Source: CAVSMC01 sp963798655 (GTDB lineage: Bacteria; Pseudomonadota; Gammaproteobacteria; Burkholderiales; Casimicrobiaceae). From it: a stretch of 64,000 nucleotides of DNA. Made by a program: the position numbers and the translations under genes. The stretch is from NCBI GenBank assembly GCA_963798655.1, contig CAWCUH010000007.1, forward strand, positions 248,001 to 312,000. Reading direction: 5' to 3'. The notes under the pieces were generated by a model that was given only the letters and a program-made list of their open reading frames with translations, was not told the origin of the DNA and ran no database searches. Position 1 is the first letter of the stretch; every line of letters begins with the position of its first letter. Of this stretch, positions 41,564 to 49,123 are shown piece by piece.

Positions 41564-42739
41564 TCACGGCGCGGCGGAGCGCGCGCCGATGACGAGCTTC
41601 AGCACCTCGCTCGCCCCTTCGTAGATGCGCAGCGCGCGGATCTCGCGGTAGAGCCGCTCGACCGGCATGCCGCGGACCACGCCGAGACCGCCGAACAGCT
41701 GCACCGCGGCGTCGATCACCTGCTGCGCCGACTCGGTCGCGTACATCTTCGCCATCGAGGCCTCGCGGGTGACGCGCGCGCCCAGCACGTCCTTCGTCCA
41801 CGCGGCGCGGTAGACGAGCAGCGCGGAGGCGTCGATCGCGGTCGCCATCTCGCCGAGCTTCACCTGCGTGAGCTGCAGGTCGATCAGCGCCTGGCCGAAC
41901 ATGCGCCGCGAACGCGCGCGCGCCACCGCCTCGTCGAACGCCCGGCGCGCGAAGCCGAGCGCCGCCGCGCCGACCGTCGAGCGGAAGACGTCGAGCGTCG
42001 CCATCGCGATCCTGAAGCCCTCCCCGGGCGCGCCGAGGAGCCGCTCGGCGCCGACACGGCAGCCGACGAGGCGCAGCGTGCCGAGCGGGTGCGGCGCGAT
42101 GACGTCGATGCGCTGCGACGCGTCGAGCCCCGGCGCGTCGGCGTCGACGACGAACGCGGAAAGTCCCTTCGCGCCCGGCCCCTCGCCGGTGCGCGCGAAG
42201 ACGACGTACTGATCGGCGAGCCCCGCGTTCGAGATCCACGTCTTCACGCCGTCCAGCCGCCAGCCGGGGCCGTCGCGCGCCGCAGTGGTCGCGATCGCGG
42301 CGACATCGGAGCCGGCGTCGGGCTCGGACAGCGCGAACGCGCCGACGAGCGCTCCGGACGCGATGCCGGGCAGCACCGCACGCTTCTGCGCATCGGTGCC
42401 GGCGAGCGAGATCGGCACGCTGCCCAGGCCTTGCATCGCAAGCGCAAAGTCGGCGAGCCCCGACGCGCGGGCGAGCGTCTCGCGCGCGATGCACAGGCTG
42501 CGCACGTCGACGCTGTCGCGCGGGCCGCCGTACGCCGCCGGCACGCACGCGCGCAGCAGCCCGGCGCGGCCGAGCTCCGCCACCAGCGTGCGCACGCAGC
42601 GGTAGACGGCGTCGAGGTCGTCGTCGGCGTGATCGAGAAGCGACGGCAGCGCGTCCGCCGCCCACGCCTCGTACGAGCGCGCGAGCGCGCGGTGCGCGTC
42701 GTCGAAGAACGGCCAGCCGAGGAAGCTCGCGTCGGCCAT
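41564..42739 (-). CDS. Acyl-CoA dehydrogenase
   Basis: 391 residues. FAD/substrate region: AFALSEPDAGSDVAA near residue 145 and GVKTWISNAGLADQYVVFART. The catalytic Glu lies in the C-terminal RIYEGASEVLKLVIG. RRMFGQALIDLQL and QLFGGLGVVRG are normal for the family. It likely oxidises an aryl-propanoyl- or alicyclic acyl-CoA, since it ends an operon with two enoyl-CoA hydratases and an SDR. Electron-transfer flavoprotein genes are not present in the window. It is the last gene of the long leftward operon. Confidence 0.85.
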   Translation of the reverse strand: MADASFLGWPFFDDAHRALARSYEAWAADALPSLLDHADDDLDAVYRCVRTLVAELGRAGLLRACVPAAYGGPRDSVDVRSLCIARETLARASGLADFALAMQGLGSVPISLAGTDAQKRAVLPGIASGALVGAFALSEPDAGSDVAAIATTAARDGPGWRLDGVKTWISNAGLADQYVVFARTGEGPGAKGLSAFVVDADAPGLDASQRIDVIAPHPLGTLRLVGCRVGAERLLGAPGEGFRIAMATLDVFRSTVGAAALGFARRAFDEAVARARSRRMFGQALIDLQLTQVKLGEMATAIDASALLVYRAAWTKDVLGARVTREASMAKMYATESAQQVIDAAVQLFGGLGVVRGMPVERLYREIRALRIYEGASEVLKLVIGARSAAP

Positions 42740-42746
42740 CGCCCGC

Positions 42747-43565
42747 TCAGTTGCCCTCGAACACCGGCTTCTGCTTGGCGACGAACGCGTGGTATGCGCG
42801 CTCGAAGTCCCCGGTCTGCATGCAGATCGCCTGCGCCTGCGCCTCGGCCTCGATGCACTCGCCGAGGCCCGAGCTCCACTCCTGCCACAGCATCGTCTTG
42901 GTCATCATGTGACCGAACGTCGGGCCGTCGGCGAGGCTCTTCGCCATCGCCGTCGCGTCGTCGAGCAGCTTGTCGGGCTCCACCAGCCGATTGTAGAACC
43001 CGAAGCGCTCGCCCTCCTCGCCGCCGACGACGCGGCCGGTGTAGAGCAGGTCGGCGGCGCGCGACAGTCCGATCAGCCGCGGCAAGAGCGTGCACGCGCC
43101 CATGTCGGCGCCGGCGAGCCCGACGCGCACGAACAGGAACGCGAGCTTGCTGCGCGCGGTGCCGAAGCGCAGGTCGGAGCCGCACGCGATCATCGCGCCG
43201 GCGCCGGTGCAAACGCCGTCGATCGCGGCGACGATCGGCTGCGGGCACGCGCGCATCGCCTTCACCAGGTCGCCGGTCATTCGCGTGAAGCGCAAGAGCT
43301 CGGTCATGTCCATCTTCACCAGCGGCCCGATGATCTCGTGCACGTCGCCGCCGGAGCAGAAGTTGCCGCCCTCACCGGTGAACACGACCGACTTGACGTC
43401 CGCCGCGTACACCATCTCGCGGAAGAGGTCGCGCAGCTCGCCATACGAGTCGAACGTGAGCGGGTTCTTGCGGTCGGGTCGGTTCAGCGCGATCGTGGCG
43501 ACCTTGCCGGACACCGAGTAGCCGAAGTGCTTCGCCTCGTACTTGCTCAGGTACACCTGTTTCAT
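42747..43565 (-). CDS. Enoyl-CoA hydratase family protein
   Basis: 272 residues, crotonase. Oxyanion-hole segments are FTGEGGNFCSGGDVHEI and DGVCTGAGAMIACGSDLRFG. The N-terminal MKQVYLSKYEAKHFGYSV and the C-terminal FVAKQKPVFEGN are typical of a subgroup I recall next to benzoate-CoA-ligase-family genes and SDRs in 2-aminobenzoyl-CoA or salicylyl-CoA pathways. The Glu pair expected for hydratases is partly replaced (CTLLP), so another crotonase reaction is possible. It lies 7 bases before the acyl-CoA dehydrogenase. Confidence 0.8.
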   Translation of the reverse strand: MKQVYLSKYEAKHFGYSVSGKVATIALNRPDRKNPLTFDSYGELRDLFREMVYAADVKSVVFTGEGGNFCSGGDVHEIIGPLVKMDMTELLRFTRMTGDLVKAMRACPQPIVAAIDGVCTGAGAMIACGSDLRFGTARSKLAFLFVRVGLAGADMGACTLLPRLIGLSRAADLLYTGRVVGGEEGERFGFYNRLVEPDKLLDDATAMAKSLADGPTFGHMMTKTMLWQEWSSGLGECIEAEAQAQAICMQTGDFERAYHAFVAKQKPVFEGN

Positions 43566-43596
43566 CGCTCGTTTCCTTTGTGCGGAGGTGGAGAAT

Positions 43597-44343
43597 TCAG
43601 CCGACCATCGTAAGGCCGCCGCTCACGGAGAGAACCTGGCCGGTGATGTAGCTCGCGCGATCGCTCGCGAAGAATACGACCGCGTCCGCGATCTCGGAAG
43701 GCTTCGCGAAGCGGCGGAACGGGATCGCCTTCTTGAACGCCTCGAGGTGCTTCTCGGGCACCGCGAACAGCAGCGGCGTCTCGGTCGGTCCCGGGCACAC
43801 GCAGTTCACATTGATGCCGTAGCGCGCCGTTTCGCGCGCGAGCGACTTGGTGAACGCGATAAGGCCGCCCTTCGCGCCCGAGTACACGGTCTCGCCGAGG
43901 CTGCCGACACGGCCGGCATCGCTCGAGATGTTGACGATCCTGCCGCTTCCTCGCTCCAGCATCTTCGGCAGCAGCGCCTTGACGAGCTTCATCGGCCCCA
44001 CGAAGTTCAGCGCGATCACGCGCTCCCACAGCTCGGGCGGCGTTTCCCAGAACGGCATCGTGCTGCCCCAGCCCGCGCCGTTGACCACGACATCCGGCGT
44101 GCCGACTCGCGCCTGCACGGCATCGGCGAACCGGACGATCGACGCTTCGTCGGTGAGGTCGACAGCGAAGAACTCGGCCTTGCCGCCGTTCGCGCGGATC
44201 GCGGCGACGGCGGCCTCGCCCTTGACGGCGTCGATGTCGGCGACGACCACCTTCGCGCCGTCCGTGGCGAGCGCCTGCGCGGTCGCGAGGCCGATGCCGG
44301 ACGCTGCGCCGGTGATCAGCGCGATCTTGTCGTTGAAGCTCAT
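43597..44343 (-). CDS. SDR family oxidoreductase (probable 3-hydroxyacyl-CoA dehydrogenase)
   Basis: 248 residues. TGAASGIG at residues 11-18, NGAGWG, catalytic Ser in VNISSDAG, YSGAK (Tyr-x3-Lys), and CPGPTETPL give a complete classical SDR. AAGGAG is 6 bases ahead of the ATG. Position between two enoyl-CoA hydratases and an acyl-CoA dehydrogenase suggests oxidation of a 3-hydroxyacyl-CoA in side-chain or ring-product beta-oxidation. No thiolase is encoded nearby, so the route is incomplete within the window. Confidence 0.85.
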   Translation of the reverse strand: MSFNDKIALITGAASGIGLATAQALATDGAKVVVADIDAVKGEAAVAAIRANGGKAEFFAVDLTDEASIVRFADAVQARVGTPDVVVNGAGWGSTMPFWETPPELWERVIALNFVGPMKLVKALLPKMLERGSGRIVNISSDAGRVGSLGETVYSGAKGGLIAFTKSLARETARYGINVNCVCPGPTETPLLFAVPEKHLEAFKKAIPFRRFAKPSEIADAVVFFASDRASYITGQVLSVSGGLTMVG

Positions 44344-44363
44344 CGGATTCTCCTTCGGGTCTG

Positions 44364-45125
44364 TCAGGTCCTGCGCTTGTCGAGAAATTCGGAAACCTTC
44401 TTGCGCGTCTCGGCGTGCCCGTACAGCGCGGCGGTGGCGGCGATCTCCTCCGCGTAGCCGTCGCGCGATGGGTCGTCGTGCGCGCCGATGCAGCGCTTCG
44501 CCGCGACGAGCGCAGCCCGCGGCATCGCGGCGATGCGCGCGACGAGATCTTTCGCGCGCGCTGCGAGCGCGTCGCGCGGATGCGCCCACTGCACGACGCC
44601 GAGCGCGAGTGCCTGCGCGCCGTCGATCGTCTCGGCGCCGAGGATCAGCCGCTTCGCGACGCCGGCGCCGCAGAGGCGCGCGAGCCGCTGCGTGCCGCCG
44701 GCGGCCGGAATCAGGCCGAGCGTCGTCTCGGGCAGCGCGAGCTGCGCCTCGATCGCCGCGATTCGAACGTCGCATGCGAGCGCGAGCTCGAGACCGCCGC
44801 CGAGCGCGGCGCCGCCGAGCTCGGCGACGATCACGACCGGGGCATCCTCGAAGCGCGCGAACAAGCGCTGCATGTCGCGCACGACGTCGATCATCGCGCC
44901 CGGCCCTTCGGGCGCGGCGAAGCACGCGCGCATCAGCGCGAGATCCGCGCCGGCGCAGAACACGCGTTCGCTGCTGCGCAGGTGCAGCACGCCGACGCTC
45001 GAATCGGTGGCGGCCTCGTCGAGCGCCGCGTCGAGCGCGCGCACGAGCGCGGCGTCGAGCGCGTTCACCGGCGGCCGCGACATCGTGGCGACCAGCGCGC
45101 GTCCGCTTCGTTCGAGTGTGAGCAT
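44364..45125 (-). CDS. Enoyl-CoA hydratase/isomerase
   Basis: 253 residues, crotonase fold. LRSSERVFCAGADLALM and AELGGAALGGGLELALACDVRIA give the oxyanion hole. PETTLGLIPAAGGTQRL carries the Glu of hydratases, and the C-terminal helix ends SEFLDKRR. This is a normal enoyl-CoA hydratase, unlike the companion downstream crotonase. It follows the SDR by 20 bases in the same direction. Confidence 0.85.
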   Translation of the reverse strand: MLTLERSGRALVATMSRPPVNALDAALVRALDAALDEAATDSSVGVLHLRSSERVFCAGADLALMRACFAAPEGPGAMIDVVRDMQRLFARFEDAPVVIVAELGGAALGGGLELALACDVRIAAIEAQLALPETTLGLIPAAGGTQRLARLCGAGVAKRLILGAETIDGAQALALGVVQWAHPRDALAARAKDLVARIAAMPRAALVAAKRCIGAHDDPSRDGYAEEIAATAALYGHAETRKKVSEFLDKRRT

Positions 45126-45166
45126 CACGATTTCAGTGGCGCCCGGCCGCCCGTAGCCACTGACAG

Positions 45167-45207
45167 CCCCCCAGTGGGGGGAACGAGCGAAGCGAGTTCG
45201 GGGGGCG
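45167..45207. repeat. REP-like hairpin between livF and enoyl-CoA hydratase genes
   Basis: CCCCCC-agt-GGGGGG (45167-45181) is followed by GAAC...GTTC and a G-run up to 45205. The combination resembles REP-type elements common in GC-rich betaproteobacteria. It fills most of the 89-base gap and might reduce transcription into the beta-oxidation genes. No U-run for a regular terminator. Confidence 0.5.
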
Positions 45208-45214
45208 TGCCATC

Positions 45215-45919
45215 CTAACGGGCGATCGCGAGCAGCCGGTCGAGCGCGCGCGCATCGCGCAGCAGCTCTTCGCTCGAGGCGCGGTGGACGATCGTGCCGC
45301 GATCGAGCACGATCGCGTCCCGGGTGAGCGAGAGCGCCATGCGCGCATGCTGCTCGACGATGATCACGGCGAGCTCGCGCGATGCGATCAGTGCCCCGAT
45401 CACCGCGAGCGCGCGCTGGACGACGACGGGTGCGAGGCCCTCCATCGGCTCGTCGAGCAGCAGCATCTGCGGGTTGGTCATCAGCGCGCGCGCGACCGCG
45501 AGCATCTGCTGCTCGCCGCCGGAGATCTGGTTGCCGAGGTTGCGGCGGCGCGAGGAGAGCGCCGGGAACATCGCGTAGACGCGCTCGATCGTCCACGGGC
45601 CCGGGCGCGCGACGACCTTCAGATGATCCTCGACGGAGAGCGACGGAAACATCAGCCGCTCCTGCGGCACCCAGCCGAGACCGGCACGCGCACGCGCGTG
45701 CGGCGGCATGCCATCGAGCGGGCCGCCGCGCCAGCGAACCGCGCCCGAGTGCAGCGTCGTGAGACCCATGATCGTCAGCACCAGCGTCGTCTTGCCGACG
45801 CCGTTGCGACCGAGCACCGCGAGGCTTCCACCCTCCGGCACGGACAGCGAGACGCCGTCGAGCACGACGGAATCGCCGTAGCCCGCGCTCACGTCGTCGA
45901 GATCGAGCAGCGCCGCCAT
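45215..45919 (-). CDS. Branched-chain amino acid-type ABC transporter ATPase (LivF), orphan
   Basis: 234 residues. Walker A GRNGVGKTT, LivF-specific LGWVPQERLMFPSLSVEDHL, signature SGGEQQML, Walker B LLLDEPMEGLAP and switch His in VEQH. LivF-type ATPases serve amino acids, urea or, in aromatic loci, benzoate and its analogues. No other Liv subunits lie beside it here; a second set starts at 61593. It sits 22 bases after the ligase gene in the long leftward operon, which suggests aromatic acid uptake using permeases coded elsewhere. Confidence 0.85.
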   Translation of the reverse strand: MAALLDLDDVSAGYGDSVVLDGVSLSVPEGGSLAVLGRNGVGKTTLVLTIMGLTTLHSGAVRWRGGPLDGMPPHARARAGLGWVPQERLMFPSLSVEDHLKVVARPGPWTIERVYAMFPALSSRRRNLGNQISGGEQQMLAVARALMTNPQMLLLDEPMEGLAPVVVQRALAVIGALIASRELAVIIVEQHARMALSLTRDAIVLDRGTIVHRASSEELLRDARALDRLLAIAR

Positions 45920-45941
45920 GCCGCGTGTCACGCGCGGGCCG

Positions 45942-48089
45942 TCATCGGTCGCCGCGGGCGGCGGCCTCGGCGGCGAGCGCGACGTGCAGCTCGCGCAGCT
46001 TGCGGCGCACGAGCTTGCCGGTCGCCGTGCGCGGCAGCGCGTCGACCGCATGCATCCAGCGCGGCCGCTGATACGGCGGCAGCCGCTGCGAGTGCTCGCG
46101 CAGCGCCACTTGATCGAGCGTCGGCGCGCCGGGCTGCGCGACGAAGAACAGCGCCACCGTCTCGACGCCGTCGGCGTCGGGCACCGCGACCGCGGCCGCC
46201 TCGGCGATCCCCGGGCACGCAACGGCAATGCGCTGCTCGAGCTCGATCAGATCGACCCAGCGGCCGTGCACCTTCACGAGCGAGTCGTCGCGCCCGGCGA
46301 AGCGCCAGCCGCCGTCGACGCCCGGCTCGAACAGATCCGTCGGCGCGAAGGCGCCGCCGATGAAGTGCTGCGCCTGCGCGTCGGGCCGGTTCCAGTACCC
46401 GAGCGCGACGGTCGAGCTGCGGATCAGAATCCGCTGCGGCGCCGCAGGCAGCGCCGTCGTCCCCGTGTACGCGGCGAGCGCACCGATGTCGACGCCCGGC
46501 GACACGCGAAGCCCGCCGCCGTCGTCGCTGTCGACGAGCACCAGCACGAGCGTCTCCGAAGCGCCGAAGCCGTTGACGATCGTGCGCCCGAGCTGGCGCC
46601 TCCACTCGTCGCGCAGCGTCGCCGGCAGCGCTTCGCCGGCGGACACGAACAGGCGAACGGCGCACTGCGCGAGCTGGGCGGCGAGCCCTTCCTTCAGCAC
46701 GTTGCGATAAAGCGACGGCACGCTGAACAGCACGCTCGCGCGCCGCGCCGCGACGCTCGCGACCACGCCCTGCGCGGTCGGCCACTGCGGATCGACGATG
46801 ATCGCGGCGCCGATCTTGAGGCCTGCCAGCACGCAGTTCGCGAGCGGATACGCGAAGAACAGCTTCGAGCTCGCATAGAGGCGATCGTCGGCGGTCAAGC
46901 CGAGCCGCTCGCGGCCGACGCGCTCGATCTCGCCGACGATCCGGTGCGGATGCACGACCGCCTTCGGGTTGCCGCTGGTCCCCGACGAATGCACCCACAG
47001 CATCGGGTCTTCGGGCCGTACGAGCTCGGGTGTCCAAAGCGGGACGTCGCCGAGCTCGCCGCGCCAATCCTCGAGCGTGACGACCTGCCGGTTCCACGGC
47101 GGCGGTGTGTCGTCGGCGGTCTCCGCGAGGATGAACAGGAAGCCCGCCGCATCGAGGATCGCGCGCCAGTCGTTCGCCGGCACGCGCGGGTTCACGCCGA
47201 CGGCGACACCGCCCGCCCAGATCGCGCCGAGATACGCGACGATCCAGTCGAACCCGTCGGCGAGCCTGATGGCGACGCGGTCGCCGGGCCGAACGCCGCG
47301 CGCGCGCCACTTGCCGGCCGCGCGCGCGACCGCTTCGCGCAGCTCGCCGCGCGTCATCTCGTCGTTGCCGCAGACGAGCGCGACGCGTGCGTCGTCGTGG
47401 CCGGCGAGCAGCAGCTGCGCGCCGTTCATCGTCGGCTCGCCCGCCGGCGGCGTCGCGACCGCCTTCGGCGCGCCGCCGCGCCAGCGCGCGTGCTCGTCGC
47501 GCAGCATCGCCGCGTGTTCGCGCTCCTCGGCGGCGAGCTCGCGGCAGAGCTCGCTTGTCGCCGATTCCGTGGGCGCGCTTGCGGCGGTCGCCAGGAAATA
47601 CGCGGCCGCGCGCTCCTCCATCTCGATCGCGACGCGGAACAGCTCGTCGGCGTCGCGCACGCGGCGATCGAGCCCCGCGAACACCGCCGCGTTCTCGACG
47701 GCGTGCGCGTCGAACACCGGCTCGAAGTCGACGTGATAACGCCTCGCGAGCGTTTCCATGTGCTCGCGCTCCATCGCGGCGAAGCGCGCGAACAGCTCGC
47801 GCAGCGCCGGGTCGGACACGCTGACCATCGCGCGGTGGTAGAAGGCCTGGCCGCCAAGCTCGATCTCGAATGCGCCGCGTACGGCGGCGATCGATGCGGC
47901 GTCGCCGAGCGATGTCGCTTCGACCGACTCGAGCTCGCCGCCGCACAGCGGGCACGCGCGATACGCGAACGCGAAGCCTTCGCTCACCTTCGCACAGGAC
48001 CGGCAGTGCCAGCGCGTTGCTGCGCCCGCGCAGCAAATCGACGGCTCGGCAAGATCGTCGAGCGGAAGGCGGCAATTCGGGCACAGCAT
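45942..48089 (-). CDS. Zinc ribbon-rubrerythrin-like head fused to a benzoate-CoA ligase-family enzyme
   Basis: 715 residues in one frame. Residues 1-50 have four Cys pairs (CPNC, ICC, CRSC, CPLC) like a zinc ribbon. Residues about 60-215 are a ferritin-like domain with FEIELGG, MEREH, EMEERAAAYF and AEEREH, so the di-iron site looks complete. From about 221 an AMP-ligase follows: WVHSSGTSGNPKAVVHPH (P-loop), NGFGASETL and RTATGKLVRRKL with the catalytic Lys. The LFFAYPLANC region is typical of benzoate/4-hydroxybenzoate-CoA ligases. GGAGGAGG precedes the ATG. Position after hcrCAB suggests activation of 4-hydroxybenzoate. An internal ATG at 47429 could start a separate ligase, but no stop or good ribosome site divides them. 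Confidence 0.82.
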   Translation of the reverse strand: MLCPNCRLPLDDLAEPSICCAGAATRWHCRSCAKVSEGFAFAYRACPLCGGELESVEATSLGDAASIAAVRGAFEIELGGQAFYHRAMVSVSDPALRELFARFAAMEREHMETLARRYHVDFEPVFDAHAVENAAVFAGLDRRVRDADELFRVAIEMEERAAAYFLATAASAPTESATSELCRELAAEEREHAAMLRDEHARWRGGAPKAVATPPAGEPTMNGAQLLLAGHDDARVALVCGNDEMTRGELREAVARAAGKWRARGVRPGDRVAIRLADGFDWIVAYLGAIWAGGVAVGVNPRVPANDWRAILDAAGFLFILAETADDTPPPWNRQVVTLEDWRGELGDVPLWTPELVRPEDPMLWVHSSGTSGNPKAVVHPHRIVGEIERVGRERLGLTADDRLYASSKLFFAYPLANCVLAGLKIGAAIIVDPQWPTAQGVVASVAARRASVLFSVPSLYRNVLKEGLAAQLAQCAVRLFVSAGEALPATLRDEWRRQLGRTIVNGFGASETLVLVLVDSDDGGGLRVSPGVDIGALAAYTGTTALPAAPQRILIRSSTVALGYWNRPDAQAQHFIGGAFAPTDLFEPGVDGGWRFAGRDDSLVKVHGRWVDLIELEQRIAVACPGIAEAAAVAVPDADGVETVALFFVAQPGAPTLDQVALREHSQRLPPYQRPRWMHAVDALPRTATGKLVRRKLRELHVALAAEAAARGDR

Positions 48090-48142
48090 CGGATCCTCCT
48101 CCACGGTGCCGTCGACGCGCCCGCCGTGCGCGCGCAGCACGC

Positions 48143-49123
48143 TCAGGCGCAAAGCTCGCGCACGAGACGTTGCGCGAGCACCGCCGCGACCTGCCGGCGG
48201 TAGTTCGAGTGCGTCACCGTCGTGCGCATCGGGCTCGCCTGCTTCTGCACGAGCTTCCCGAGCAGCGCGAGCGCAGCGTCGTCGACCGCGCGTCCGACGA
48301 GCGCGTCGGTGCCCGCGAGCAGCAGCGGCCGACAGTTGGTGCCGGTCAGCGCGACGCGCAGCTCGGCGATCACGCCGTCGCGCATCGCGATCGAGCACGC
48401 GACGCCGGCGAGCGGAAAGTCGATCGCACCGCGCGCGCGCGCCTTGCGATAGCCCGACGCGATGCCGGGCCCCGGCGGCGGGACGAGCGCGCGCGCGAGC
48501 ACCTCGTCGCGCGCGATCGCGAGATGCGCGGCGCCGTCGTCGCGATACAGATCGGCGAGCGGAATCGAGCGCGTGCCGCGCGACGCTACGAGCTCCACCT
48601 GCGCGTCGAGCGCGATCAGCGCCGGCGCGAGCTCGCCGGCGAACGCCGCGTGGCAGCGCTCGCCCTGCGGCGCGACGTGGCACGTGTCGCCGCCGCGCTT
48701 GAGGCAATAGTTGTTCGCGGAGCGCCACCATTCGCTCTGGTTGTAATAGACGCAGCGCGTGTCGACGCACAGGTTGCCGCCGACGGTCGCAGCGCTGCGA
48801 TGCCCGGGCGCAGCGATCGTGCGCGCGGCCTGCGCGATCGCCGCGTATCGGCTCGCGACGCGCGCGTCGGCGCCGAGCCGCGCGAGCGTGACGCCGGCGC
48901 CGAGCGCGAGCCCGGCGGCCGTCTCGACGATCGTGTCGAAGTCCGCGATGCCGCCGAGATCGATCAGCGTCGCCGGCCGCTCGAGCCCGCGCCGCAGGTT
49001 CGGCACGAGGTCGGTGCCGCCCGCGATCAGTCGCGCGCTCGGGTCGGCGGCGAGCAGCGACGCGGCCTGGGCCAGGCTCGACGGCCGCTTCAACTCGAAC
49101 GCCGACATGCGATCGAGCATCAT
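48143..49123 (-). CDS. hcrB: 4-Hydroxybenzoyl-CoA reductase beta (FAD, extra 4Fe-4S) subunit
   Basis: 326 residues of the CO-dehydrogenase FAD-subunit family. FAD motifs are IAGGTDLVPN and TVGGNLC. The loop from about residue 121 to 157 holds four cysteines (LCVDTRC, NYCLKR, GDTCHV); such a [4Fe-4S] insertion is known only from 4-hydroxybenzoyl-CoA reductases and explains their low-potential inverse reaction. Electrons pass from ferredoxin via this cluster, FAD and [2Fe-2S] to molybdenum. ATG overlaps the hcrA stop (ATGA). Confidence 0.93.
   Translation of the reverse strand: MMLDRMSAFELKRPSSLAQAASLLAADPSARLIAGGTDLVPNLRRGLERPATLIDLGGIADFDTIVETAAGLALGAGVTLARLGADARVASRYAAIAQAARTIAAPGHRSAATVGGNLCVDTRCVYYNQSEWWRSANNYCLKRGGDTCHVAPQGERCHAAFAGELAPALIALDAQVELVASRGTRSIPLADLYRDDGAAHLAIARDEVLARALVPPPGPGIASGYRKARARGAIDFPLAGVACSIAMRDGVIAELRVALTGTNCRPLLLAGTDALVGRAVDDAALALLGKLVQKQASPMRTTVTHSNYRRQVAAVLAQRLVRELCA

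Noticed and set aside
45918..48203. Long plus-strand open frame (761 codons) opposite the ligase gene
   Set aside because: Arg/Ala/His-rich, without domain motifs; a typical GC-rich antisense shadow of a gene with clear motifs.
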